A stretch of DNA of 64,000 nt, taken from assembly GCF_006439015.1 (NCBI RefSeq), contig NZ_RCZG01000014.1, forward strand, positions 62,001 to 126,000. The letters run 5' to 3'. Below are positions 24,278-31,752 of this stretch, piece after piece. Position 1 is the stretch's first letter. The number at the start of each line of letters is the position of its first letter. This DNA is from Mycolicibacterium hodleri (GTDB lineage: Bacteria; Actinomycetota; Actinomycetes; Mycobacteriales; Mycobacteriaceae). The notes beneath the pieces were generated by a model. The model worked only from the letters and a program-made list of their open reading frames with translations. It was not told the origin of the DNA and made no database searches. Made by a program: the position numbers and the translations under genes.

Positions 24278-24900
24278 GCGAGCTAACCGACCCCGACTAC
24301 GACCGCCACGGTGGGTTTCCCCTCTTCGAACCCGCAAGTCCTGGACCGGGATTCGGGCCCTTCCTGTCGTCCATGCGGCGACTGCAGGACCTGGCGGTCT
24401 CGGCCGACCCGGGCAGCGAGACGTGGGTCGACGCCGCTACCCGCGCCAAGGAACTGGTCGAGTTGCTCGAACCGTTCGAGGCGGCCGAAGGCGTCGGCCC
24501 CGCCAATCGGGTGCCTACCCTTCCCGGATCGGGCAGCCTGCTGATGCCGCCGTACGCCGTCACCAAGTTCGAGGCGGACGGCGTCGAGCTGAGCGTGGAG
24601 TTCAGTCGCTTTCACGTCGGCGGCAACTCAGCCGTCCACGGTGGCGTGCTACCCCTGCTCTTCGACTCGATCTTTGGAATGGTGATCCACGCCGCGGGAC
24701 GCCCCATCAGCCGTACGGGCTTCCTGCACGTCGACTACCGAAGCGTCACGCCGATCGACACCCGGTTGAGTGCGCGGGGCTGGATCCGTGCGGTCGAGGG
24801 GCGCAAGGCGTTCGTCAACGCCGAACTTCGACGTCCCGACGAAACGCTGTGCGCCGAGGCCAACGGGTTGATGATCCGATTGCTTCCCGGTCAACCCTGA
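24274..24900 (+). CDS. PaaI-like hotdog thioesterase (Rv0356c-like)
   Basis: A 208-residue protein with an N-terminal helical part and a C-terminal hotdog domain (about residues 95-205) containing the HGGVLPLLFDSIFG motif expected for acyl-CoA thioesterases of the PaaI type. It should hydrolyse an acyl- or aryl-CoA; the substrate is unknown. The GTG start overlaps the purA stop codon as GTGA, so the two are co-translated. It corresponds to M. tuberculosis Rv0356c by position. Confidence 0.85.
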   Translation: MSELTDPDYDRHGGFPLFEPASPGPGFGPFLSSMRRLQDLAVSADPGSETWVDAATRAKELVELLEPFEAAEGVGPANRVPTLPGSGSLLMPPYAVTKFEADGVELSVEFSRFHVGGNSAVHGGVLPLLFDSIFGMVIHAAGRPISRTGFLHVDYRSVTPIDTRLSARGWIRAVEGRKAFVNAELRRPDETLCAEANGLMIRLLPGQP

Positions 24901-24964
24901 CGGCGGCTCACCCCACTTCGCAGTTTCGCGTGGTTTTTCGGGGCCCTTCTGTCACCATGGCCCC

Positions 24965-25663
24965 GTGACCGAACCCGCCGCCGACCGACCCCTCCACAAG
25001 CTGTCGACTCCGCGCGCAGCTGCGGTGGCCGGAGTGTTGTTCGCAGTGTTGTTCGCCGCCGCGCTAATACTGATTCGCACGTCGATACCCGAGCACGCCG
25101 AGGTCGGCACCCAGTGGATCGAGTCCGGGCGCGACAAGATCCGCGTCGCGGCACTTCTGATCCCGTTCGCCGGAATCACGTTCCTCTGGTTCATCGGCGT
25201 CGTGCGCGACGGCTTCGGTCACCTGGAGGACAAGTTCTTCGCCTCGGTGTTCATCGGTAGCGGGCTGCTGTTCCTGGCGATGACGTTCGTCGCCAGCGCG
25301 GTCGGGGTGGCGCTGTCGTCGAGCCACTCGTTCGCCACCGACGCGACCGCTCATGCCGACGTCGTCGCGTTCGGCCAGGTGCTGATGATGACGTTGACCA
25401 AGACCTATGCGTTGCGCATGGCGGCGGTGTTCATGATGTCGCTGGCGACCATCTGGCTGAGGACGTCGCTGATGCCACGCTGGCTGGTACTCACCACATA
25501 CGCCGTGGCTCTGGCCGTGTTGATCTCCGCCGACGTCAGCATGTGGATCGCGTTGGCCTTCCCGGCCTGGGTGCTGATCGTCAGCCTGTTCGTGCTCAAT
25601 CGTGCGGGCGTCATCGACCTGCACCCGGGCGACGAGAAACCGAAGCCCTCACGCCAGACGTAG
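24965..25663 (+). CDS. Multi-pass membrane protein, function unknown
   Basis: A 232-residue membrane protein with about six hydrophobic helices (near residues 18-38, 60-80, 92-115, 135-155, 165-185, 190-212), and short charged ends. A conserved-looking FIGVVRDGFGHLEDKFFASV loop with acidic residues lies between helices 2 and 3. No transporter or enzyme family is recognised. The GTG start is first in frame. It overlaps the convergent ferredoxin gene by 15 nt. Confidence 0.75.
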   Translation: MTEPAADRPLHKLSTPRAAAVAGVLFAVLFAAALILIRTSIPEHAEVGTQWIESGRDKIRVAALLIPFAGITFLWFIGVVRDGFGHLEDKFFASVFIGSGLLFLAMTFVASAVGVALSSSHSFATDATAHADVVAFGQVLMMTLTKTYALRMAAVFMMSLATIWLRTSLMPRWLVLTTYAVALAVLISADVSMWIALAFPAWVLIVSLFVLNRAGVIDLHPGDEKPKPSRQT

Positions 25664-25846
25664 CACCGCCGCTGGGCAGATCTTGACCGCCTCGCGGGCG
25701 TGGTCCTCCTCGGCTTCCGGAACGTCCTGGGCCAGCAGCACGACGATGCCGTCGTCGTCCTGATCGAACAACGCGTCGGAGATCATCACGCAGTTTCCCG
25801 ACGCGATGCACGCGTCGTGATCGGCTTCGAGCCTCATGTTCGCCAC
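25649..25846 (-). CDS. 3Fe-4S ferredoxin, P450 partner
   Basis: A 65-residue ferredoxin with cluster ligands Cys13 and Cys19 (DACIASGNC) and Cys57 (KICPAA). The residue that would be the fourth ligand is absent, so a 3Fe-4S cluster is expected, as in the ferredoxins that feed electrons to actinobacterial P450s. It lies 3 nt downstream of a P450 gene on the same strand and is almost certainly its redox partner. No ferredoxin reductase is beside it. Confidence 0.92.
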   Translation of the reverse strand: MANMRLEADHDACIASGNCVMISDALFDQDDDGIVVLLAQDVPEAEEDHAREAVKICPAAVLRLA

Positions 25847-25849
25847 CTC

Positions 25850-27058
25850 CTACCAACTCACCATCAACGACCGTAGTCCGTAGATGAAGTGAAACGAGCG
25901 GAACTGGACGTCGTCGAAGTCCTCGGCGAGCGCCAGGTTCGGGAATCGGCGCAGCAGCGCCGGCCACGCGATCCTCATCTCCATCCGCGCGAGTGATGCG
26001 CCGAGGCAGTGGTGTACCCCGTGACCGAAGGCGAGGTGGCCGGCCGCGCCCCGATGGATGTCGAGAACATCTGGCGCATCAATGAATTCGGGGTCGCGGT
26101 TGCCCGATGGTAGCGAGGCGACGACCAGCTGCCCGGCCGGGATCGGAACGCCCGCAACCTCGACGTCGGCAGTAGTGATCCGGGGGATTGACGTCTGGAC
26201 GATCGACAGCCACCGCAGCAGTTCCTCGATCGCGGGGCCGATGGCGTCCGGAACGTCTCGCACGGCCGCCAGTTGGTCCGGGTTGCGGAGCAGAGCCAGG
26301 GTGCCCAGCCCCAGCATGTTCGAGGTCGTCTCGTGGCCGGCGAGGAGCAGCAGGCCGGCGATGCCTACGAGTTCGTCGTCAGTCAACTCCCCTCCGTGCT
26401 CGCGGATCAGCATGCCGAGGATGTCCTCGCCGGGGTGGCTGCGGGCACGAGCGACCAGGGACTGCATGTACGCGCGGCCCTGGCGCTGCATCTCGAAGCG
26501 CTCGGGAATCGGCAGCGACAGGTCCAATTGGCGGGCGGAACGGGCTTGGAAGTCCGTCCGGTCCTCGTAGGGCACGCCCAATAGCTCGCAGATGACCAGG
26601 GACGGGATGGGCAGCGCGAAGTGCTCGACGAGGTCGGTGGGCGGCCCGGCGGCCTGCATCGCATCGAGGTGCTCGGTGACGATCTCGGTGATGCGTGGTG
26701 CCAGCCGACTGATCCGTCGGATGGTGAACTCCGGGGTCAGCATCCGTCGCAGCCTCTGGTGTTCGGGGGGGTCGAGGCCCAGCAGGTTTCCTGCTCGGGC
26801 GCTGGCCTGTTCCTCGTTGGGCATGACAGGGGCACCGGGAATCACGAACCCGGGTGGCCGGCCGTTGGAGAAGTGTTCGTGGTCGGAGAGCACTCTCTTG
26901 ACGTCGTCATACCTGGTCACCAGGTACACCGTCATGCCGAACGCGTTGACGACCGTCTTGACTCCGGCGGCTTGGCGGATCTCACCGAGCTCGGGGATGG
27001 GATCGAAGGCGTCGCGGCGCATGTGCACGGGTGGCAGCGAGGGGGCCGAAGCGGTCAT
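25850..27058 (-). CDS. Cytochrome P450 monooxygenase
   Basis: A 402-residue soluble bacterial P450. The I-helix AGHETTSNM carries the acid-threonine pair for O2 activation, EELLR gives the ExxR motif, and FGHGVHHCLGASLA is the haem loop with the axial cysteine. It belongs with the CYP105/CYP107-like class. It is paired with a 3Fe-4S ferredoxin and divergent from a MarR regulator that may control it. The ATG at 27058 is chosen over a longer frame because the conserved N-terminus begins shortly after. Substrate unknown. Confidence 0.93.
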   Translation of the reverse strand: MTASAPSLPPVHMRRDAFDPIPELGEIRQAAGVKTVVNAFGMTVYLVTRYDDVKRVLSDHEHFSNGRPPGFVIPGAPVMPNEEQASARAGNLLGLDPPEHQRLRRMLTPEFTIRRISRLAPRITEIVTEHLDAMQAAGPPTDLVEHFALPIPSLVICELLGVPYEDRTDFQARSARQLDLSLPIPERFEMQRQGRAYMQSLVARARSHPGEDILGMLIREHGGELTDDELVGIAGLLLLAGHETTSNMLGLGTLALLRNPDQLAAVRDVPDAIGPAIEELLRWLSIVQTSIPRITTADVEVAGVPIPAGQLVVASLPSGNRDPEFIDAPDVLDIHRGAAGHLAFGHGVHHCLGASLARMEMRIAWPALLRRFPNLALAEDFDDVQFRSFHFIYGLRSLMVSW

Positions 27059-27193
27059 GCATTCGACGGTACCGACGTGTTCGGTGACGGAGGCGCCGCA
27101 GACCTTCGTGGCGTTCACCGGGCCCCGTCAAGATCATTCGGTCTGGACATGGGACCTAGACTTATCGCGCAATGTCTGGGTGAGGGGCGGCGA

Positions 27194-27709
27194 ATGATGC
27201 GCAGTGCGACGGAACACGCGGTCGATCGCCTGGCGCTCGAGCAACTCATCGGCGCCGATATTCGCGAACTGACGTCGGAGTCGGATTCGATCTCACGCGC
27301 CTTCGCCGAACAGAACAAGGTGTCGGCCAACGAGTTCCGTGCCCTGCTCTTCGTCATGATCTCCGAGACCAGGGGTGTTCGGATGACCGCGGGTGATCTC
27401 CGCAAGCAGATGGGCCTGTCGGGTGCGGCCATCACGTATCTGGTCGAGCGGATGGTCGATGTCGGGCATCTGCGCCGAGAGGCAGATCCCGCAGATCGAC
27501 GCAAGGTGATCCTCCGCTACGGCGATCGCGGTATGGATCTGGCGCGTGAGTTCTTCACCGGACTGGCTCGACATCACCACGGAGCCATGGCCGACCTGCC
27601 GAGTTCAGATCTGGAGGCGGCGCACCGCACGTTCGCGGCGATGGTCGGTGCGATGAGGGAATTCCGCTCCGACATGGCGTCGCCCGCGACGACCCCGTCT
27701 GACGTCTAG
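27194..27709 (+). CDS. MarR-family transcriptional regulator
   Basis: A 171-residue winged-helix regulator with the MarR pattern: long N-terminal helix, recognition helix MGLSGAAITYLVERM (about residues 75-89), and the wing DPADRRKVILR. MarR proteins are dimeric repressors released by small phenolic or other ligands. It is divergent from the P450-ferredoxin pair, a layout that suggests it regulates that operon. A TAGACT hexamer at 27157-27162 could be its -10. The first of two adjacent ATGs (27194, 27197) is used. Confidence 0.87.
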   Translation: MMRSATEHAVDRLALEQLIGADIRELTSESDSISRAFAEQNKVSANEFRALLFVMISETRGVRMTAGDLRKQMGLSGAAITYLVERMVDVGHLRREADPADRRKVILRYGDRGMDLAREFFTGLARHHHGAMADLPSSDLEAAHRTFAAMVGAMREFRSDMASPATTPSDV

Positions 27710-29301
27710 TCGCGGTCGAGGGTCGCCTCTTCCAGATCGAGGCCCCGTAGAACCGACCTCAGGACCTCGTCGTTGATCCTGCCCTCGTCGCGCTCGCGGA
27801 TGAACGTCTCCCGTTCCGCCCTGAGCATCTCGAGTCGCAGGCGCCGGAACGCCGCCGCAGGGCCTTCGCCAATCTCGTCGTCGCTGCGGCCCAACTGCTC
27901 CCACGCGGAATTGCTGCGGCGGTCGTTCCAGTGCCGAAGAATGGTGGCGGCCCGTTCGGGCACGTCAGAGTCATGACGCTGATCTGCCATGATCACGTCG
28001 AGGCGGTCGGCGGCCGCCTGCGCGGCCTTGGTCTGGGCTGCGGCTTCGTCAAGTGCGTCCTGATGGGTGTCGTCACCCTGTACGTCGAGCACCCGGATGA
28101 TCCAGGGCAGGGTGAGACCGTGCAGCAGCAGCGTTCCGATGACGACGACAAAGGTCAGGAAAACGAGCTGAGGTCTGCCGGGAAAGGGATCACCCGACAG
28201 CGTGGTGACGGGTACGGCGAACGCAGCGGCCAGGGACACCACGCCGCGCATTCCCGCCCACGCCACGATGAAGACCTGTGACTTCGTCGGGGCTTCCTCG
28301 TTCTCCCGGATGCGTCGTGACACCTTGCGCGGCACGTACGCCATCAGGAACACCCAGACGATCCGGACGCCGATCACCGTCGCCAACACCGCCGCCGACG
28401 CGATTGCCAACACTGAGGCGGTGATGCCCTTCAGTTCTGCGACCACGGTCGGCAGCTGTAGTCCGATGAGGAGGAACGCGAACGACTCGAGGACGAACTG
28501 AAGCGTCTTCCACACCGCGGTGTCCTGAAGCCGGGTGGCGTAGCTGGCTTGAGTCGAGCGCTGCCCGATGATCAAGGCCGCCACCACGACGGCGATCACG
28601 CCGGAGCCGTGCACCTCCTCGGCGAGCAGGTAGATGAAGAACGGTGCCACCAGGCCGAGCGCGCTCTCCACCAGCGAGTCTTCGAGCCACGATCGGACGT
28701 AGACGATGAGTGAGCCCATCGCCCAACCGATCACGGTGCCGCCGACTGCGGCGAGGCCAAACGTGAACAGCGGCGTGCCCCACGTCGCGGCCGTACCGAT
28801 CGCCGCTGCGAGCGCCACCTTGTAGGCCGTCAGCGCGGTCGCGTCGTTGAGCAGGCTCTCGCCACCCAGCAGTGTCATGATCTGGCGCGGAAGTCCGAGC
28901 CTGCGGCCGATCGCCGTCGCGGACACGGCGTCCGGCGGCGCGACGATCGCGCCGAGCGTGAGCGCCGCGGCCACCGTCAACTCCGGCACCGTGTGATAGG
29001 CGACGACGCCGACCGCGAACGTGGTGACCAGGGGGAGCCCGACCGCCAACAGGCCGATCCTGCGGGTGTTCCTGCGCAACGCGACGTAGCTGCTCTCGAG
29101 TCCGGCCGACCACAGCAGCGGCGGCAGGATGACGAACAACACCAGATCGGGTTCGAGTTCGATGCCGGTGACGCCGGGGATGAGACCTGCCAGGAGCCCC
29201 GCCACGACGAGTGTCAACGGGCCGGACACGTCGTATCGGCGCGCGATCCCGGCGAGCAGCACCGACACCACGAGGACCGCAAGCAATGAGGCACCACCCA
29301 C
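27706..29301 (-). CDS. Monovalent cation/H+ antiporter (CPA1, NhaP/YjcE-like)
   Basis: A 531-residue antiporter with about 12 membrane helices. Family landmarks are VILPPLLWSAGLE, APPDAVSATAIGRR, LLGGESLLNDATAL (the ion-binding ND region) and the C-terminal cytoplasmic tail of about 130 mostly helical, charged residues. It should exchange Na+ or K+ for H+. A longer frame to 29457 lacks protein-like sequence; GTG at 29301 places the first helix at the N-terminus. It is divergent from a UBP zinc-finger gene 43 bp away. It overlaps the convergent marR gene by 4 nt. Confidence 0.9.
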   Translation of the reverse strand: MGGASLLAVLVVSVLLAGIARRYDVSGPLTLVVAGLLAGLIPGVTGIELEPDLVLFVILPPLLWSAGLESSYVALRRNTRRIGLLAVGLPLVTTFAVGVVAYHTVPELTVAAALTLGAIVAPPDAVSATAIGRRLGLPRQIMTLLGGESLLNDATALTAYKVALAAAIGTAATWGTPLFTFGLAAVGGTVIGWAMGSLIVYVRSWLEDSLVESALGLVAPFFIYLLAEEVHGSGVIAVVVAALIIGQRSTQASYATRLQDTAVWKTLQFVLESFAFLLIGLQLPTVVAELKGITASVLAIASAAVLATVIGVRIVWVFLMAYVPRKVSRRIRENEEAPTKSQVFIVAWAGMRGVVSLAAAFAVPVTTLSGDPFPGRPQLVFLTFVVVIGTLLLHGLTLPWIIRVLDVQGDDTHQDALDEAAAQTKAAQAAADRLDVIMADQRHDSDVPERAATILRHWNDRRSNSAWEQLGRSDDEIGEGPAAAFRRLRLEMLRAERETFIRERDEGRINDEVLRSVLRGLDLEEATLDRD

Positions 29302-29331
29302 GCTGCCAACCCCTTCCGTGCAGGACCGCCC

Positions 29332-29337
29332 TATTGT
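29332..29337 (+). promoter_or_regulatory. Candidate -10 (TATTGT), leaderless start
   Basis: TATTGT ends 7 nt before the ATG at 29345 of the UBP zinc-finger gene. Confidence 0.5.
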
Positions 29338-29344
29338 TGACGGT

Positions 29345-29659
29345 ATGCGGAGGAGAACGCGACAGCGCGACCTGAATTCCCCGCCGTCGCCTCGTACGTG
29401 CGAACACCTGGCCGAGGCCGAAGACGCGGCCGCAGTGGAACCCCTCACCCCGGGCACGTGCCAGGAATGCGATGAACTCGGTGAGAGTACCTGGGCTCAC
29501 TTGCGGATGTGCCTGACGTGCGGGCATGTTGGCTGTTGCGACTCGAGTCCGCACAAGCACGCCAACGGGCACTTTCACGAGACCAACCACCCCGTCATGC
29601 GCTCGGTGGAGCCAGGCGAGAACTGGCGGTGGTGCTACGTCGACATCCGACTGGGTTGA
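29345..29659 (+). CDS. UBP-type zinc-finger protein
   Basis: A 104-residue protein that is mostly a single ZnF-UBP domain. Candidate zinc ligands are Cys19, His21, Cys39, Cys42, Cys56, Cys59, Cys64, His72, His76 and His82. In eukaryotes this fold binds the free C-terminus of ubiquitin; bacteria lack ubiquitin, so here it may bind another protein's C-terminal tail. In several actinobacteria it occurs fused to or beside cation antiporters, and here it is divergent from one. Start chosen from TATTGT 7 nt upstream. Confidence 0.88.
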   Translation: MRRRTRQRDLNSPPSPRTCEHLAEAEDAAAVEPLTPGTCQECDELGESTWAHLRMCLTCGHVGCCDSSPHKHANGHFHETNHPVMRSVEPGENWRWCYVDIRLG

Positions 29660-29682
29660 TCGGTCTGGCAGGGTTACAGGCG

Positions 29683-30831
29683 ATGAGTGAACCTAGCGAG
29701 CGAGGCTCGGCCGAGCGAGCATCCAGTAGCGAGCGAGGCTCGGCCGAGCGAGCATCAACCCGAGTGCTTCTGCTCGGTAGCGGTGACACCGGTCCCGAGC
29801 TGGCTCTGGCGTTCGAGCGACTCGGTGTCGTGGTGACGCTCGTCGAATATTGCCAGGACGGTGCCGGGGTGCTCGCCCTGCTCGACGAGCATCAGCCCGA
29901 CTACGTGATCGCCGTATCGGCGGACGTCCCGCCCGCGGTGCTGGTCGCCGCGGCGGAGCGGGAATCGGTGGAGGTCTTCCCGACACCGCGCGCCGTCCGA
30001 CTCGGCGCGGATCGGGAGGGGCTTCGCAAGCTGGCGGGCGATGAGCTGGGCCTGCCGACCGTGCCGTTCTGGTTCGCCTCCTCGGCCGAGGAATTGGCCG
30101 CCGTCGCCGGACACGCTGGGTTTCCATTGGTGGTCACTCCGCTGACCGGCACGGTGACCGACGGCCAGTCGGTGTTGACGCGACCCGACGACGTCGAGCC
30201 GGCATGGAAGCGCGCCTTCGCCACTGGTCCGGCCTGGTCCAACCGAGTGATGGCGGAAACCGTGGTGGACGTGGACGATCAGGTCACGCTCCTGACCGTG
30301 CGCACCACCGAACCGTCGGGACCGGCGGTGCGGTTCTGCGAGCCGATCGGGCATCGGCGGGCAGGAGCTGCACCCCTGGAGACGTGGCAACCGCACCGGC
30401 TGTCACTCGCGGCCCTCGACGCCGCGCGGTCCATCGCAGCGCGCATCGTTCATTCGCTGGGTGGCCGCGGGGTGTCCGCCGTCGAATTGCTGGTGCGCGG
30501 TGACGAGGTGTACTTCGCAAGCGTCGACGCCCATCCATTCGACGTGGGGCTGGTGACCCTGAGGTCGCAACGGCTCTCCCTCTTCGAACTGCACGCCAGA
30601 GCGATCCTGGGGCTGGCCTGCGACACGATCATGATCTCTCCGGCGGCGGCGGAGGTGGGGACGCGTCGGTCAATACCCGCCAGCGCTCTTCGCGAGGCGA
30701 TGGACGTGCCGGAGAGCGACGTCCGACTGCTCGACACGACGTCCGCGGCCATTGCGACCGCTCCCGACGTCGTCCGGGCCCGCGATCGCGCGCATCGGGT
30801 GTCGACCGTGATTCACGGACTCGGATCGTGA
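29683..30831 (+). CDS. purT: Formate-dependent phosphoribosylglycinamide formyltransferase
   Basis: A 382-residue ATP-grasp enzyme that makes formylglycinamide ribonucleotide from glycinamide ribonucleotide, formate and ATP in purine synthesis. TRVLLLGSGDTGPELALAF near residues 25-45 begins the PurK/PurT fold, and the central ATP-grasp domain follows. Residues 5-24 are an in-frame duplication, SERGSAERAS repeated twice, encoded by a 30-bp repeat with 33-bp period at 29694-29756. The first conserved residues come only after that repeat. The end overlaps the next gene as GTGA. It corresponds to M. tuberculosis Rv0389. Confidence 0.93.
   Translation: MSEPSERGSAERASSSERGSAERASTRVLLLGSGDTGPELALAFERLGVVVTLVEYCQDGAGVLALLDEHQPDYVIAVSADVPPAVLVAAAERESVEVFPTPRAVRLGADREGLRKLAGDELGLPTVPFWFASSAEELAAVAGHAGFPLVVTPLTGTVTDGQSVLTRPDDVEPAWKRAFATGPAWSNRVMAETVVDVDDQVTLLTVRTTEPSGPAVRFCEPIGHRRAGAAPLETWQPHRLSLAALDAARSIAARIVHSLGGRGVSAVELLVRGDEVYFASVDAHPFDVGLVTLRSQRLSLFELHARAILGLACDTIMISPAAAEVGTRRSIPASALREAMDVPESDVRLLDTTSAAIATAPDVVRARDRAHRVSTVIHGLGS
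29694..29756 (+). repeat. Tandem repeat in purT (30 bp, 33-bp period, two copies)
   Basis: Copies at 29694-29723 and 29727-29756 are identical. Each contains the 12-bp palindrome GCTCGGCCGAGC. The period is a multiple of three, so the reading frame is kept. Confidence 0.9.
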
Positions 30832-31295
30832 CGGGGACCAATTCTGGGGACTCGGGGCCCATCCAGCTGCCGGAGCCGGGACCCGATCGTCCGACCATGG
30901 CCCCCTTTCTGGGTGCGCTGGCGGTCATCACGATCGTCGTGATTGGAATCGTCCTGTTCAACGTCTACGGGTCGGAGACCACCACCCCGGGAGATCAGGT
31001 TGCGCGGGCGGCCGTCGGCCAGAACGACGCGCTTCAACGCCAGGACTACGCGGCCTTCCGCACCTTCACGTGCCGCGTCGATCAGGTCGCGGAAGCGGAC
31101 TTCCTGGCCAGCCAACGCGTTTCCGTGGCGAAGAGCGGGGAGCGCTACCTCGACGACGTCGCGGACATCCGGGTCGACGGCGACCGCGCCGTGGCGACGG
31201 TGACGTACCACTTCGACAAGAGTGCGGAGACGAAGACTCCTGCCGAGCTGAACTTCACCAAGGAGGACGGAGCGTGGAAGGTTTGCCTGAGCTAG
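30828..31295 (+). CDS. Small Rv0361-like membrane protein
   Basis: A 155-residue protein with a proline-rich N-terminus, one membrane helix at about residues 27-48, and an external domain of about 100 residues with two cysteines (FTCRV and KVCLS). The domain pattern (ALQRQDYAAFRTFTC..., VDGDRAVATVTYHF) matches the NTF2/DUF4878-like outer domain of the Rv0361-like protein at 18242, so the two are probably paralogues. The GTG start overlaps the purT stop (GTGA). Function unknown; the operon context is purine and sulfur metabolism. Confidence 0.82.
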   Translation: MTGTNSGDSGPIQLPEPGPDRPTMAPFLGALAVITIVVIGIVLFNVYGSETTTPGDQVARAAVGQNDALQRQDYAAFRTFTCRVDQVAEADFLASQRVSVAKSGERYLDDVADIRVDGDRAVATVTYHFDKSAETKTPAELNFTKEDGAWKVCLS

Positions 31296-31329
31296 GTTTG
31301 CTCCAGTTGGCTATGGGACACTCGCGGTC

Positions 31330-31752
31330 GTGAGCTACGCAGGAGACATCACCCCTGAAGAGGCGTGGAAGCTGTTGGCCGATCGGCCCGACGCGGTTCT
31401 GGTCGACGTTCGAACTGCCGCTGAGTGGCGTTTCGTCGGTGCTCCGGAACTTTCGTCGTTGCAGCGGGATGTCGTGTACGTCGAGTGGAGTCGCACCGAC
31501 GGCTCGCACAATGACGGATTCGTCGACGAATTGTTGAAACAGATCGGGTCCGCGGGTTCCGGAAACGAGCGGCCGGTGGTCTTCCTGTGTCGTTCCGGGA
31601 ACCGCTCGATCGGGGCGGCCGAGGCCGCCACCGAGGCAGGAATCGCCCCGTCCTACAACATTCTCGACGGCTTCGAGGGCAACCTCGACGACGAGGGACA
31701 TCGCGGCGGGACGGGCTGGAAGGCCATCGGACTGCCCTGGAAGCAGTCATGA
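31330..31752 (+). CDS. Rhodanese-like sulfurtransferase
   Basis: A 140-residue single-domain rhodanese (Rv0390-like). The active-site loop CRSGNRS starts at Cys87, which would carry a persulfide; DVRTAAEW near 26-33 is the conserved N-terminal motif. It overlaps metZ by 4 nt (ATGA). Because MetZ handles sulfide and homocysteine, this protein may deliver or remove sulfane sulfur in the same pathway. The linkage rhodanese-metZ is conserved in mycobacteria. Confidence 0.93.
   Translation: MSYAGDITPEEAWKLLADRPDAVLVDVRTAAEWRFVGAPELSSLQRDVVYVEWSRTDGSHNDGFVDELLKQIGSAGSGNERPVVFLCRSGNRSIGAAEAATEAGIAPSYNILDGFEGNLDDEGHRGGTGWKAIGLPWKQS

Noticed and set aside
28190..29590. A 466-codon open frame on the minus strand
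   Set aside because: It is a shifted frame over the cation antiporter gene with Arg/Gly-rich sequence and no domain.
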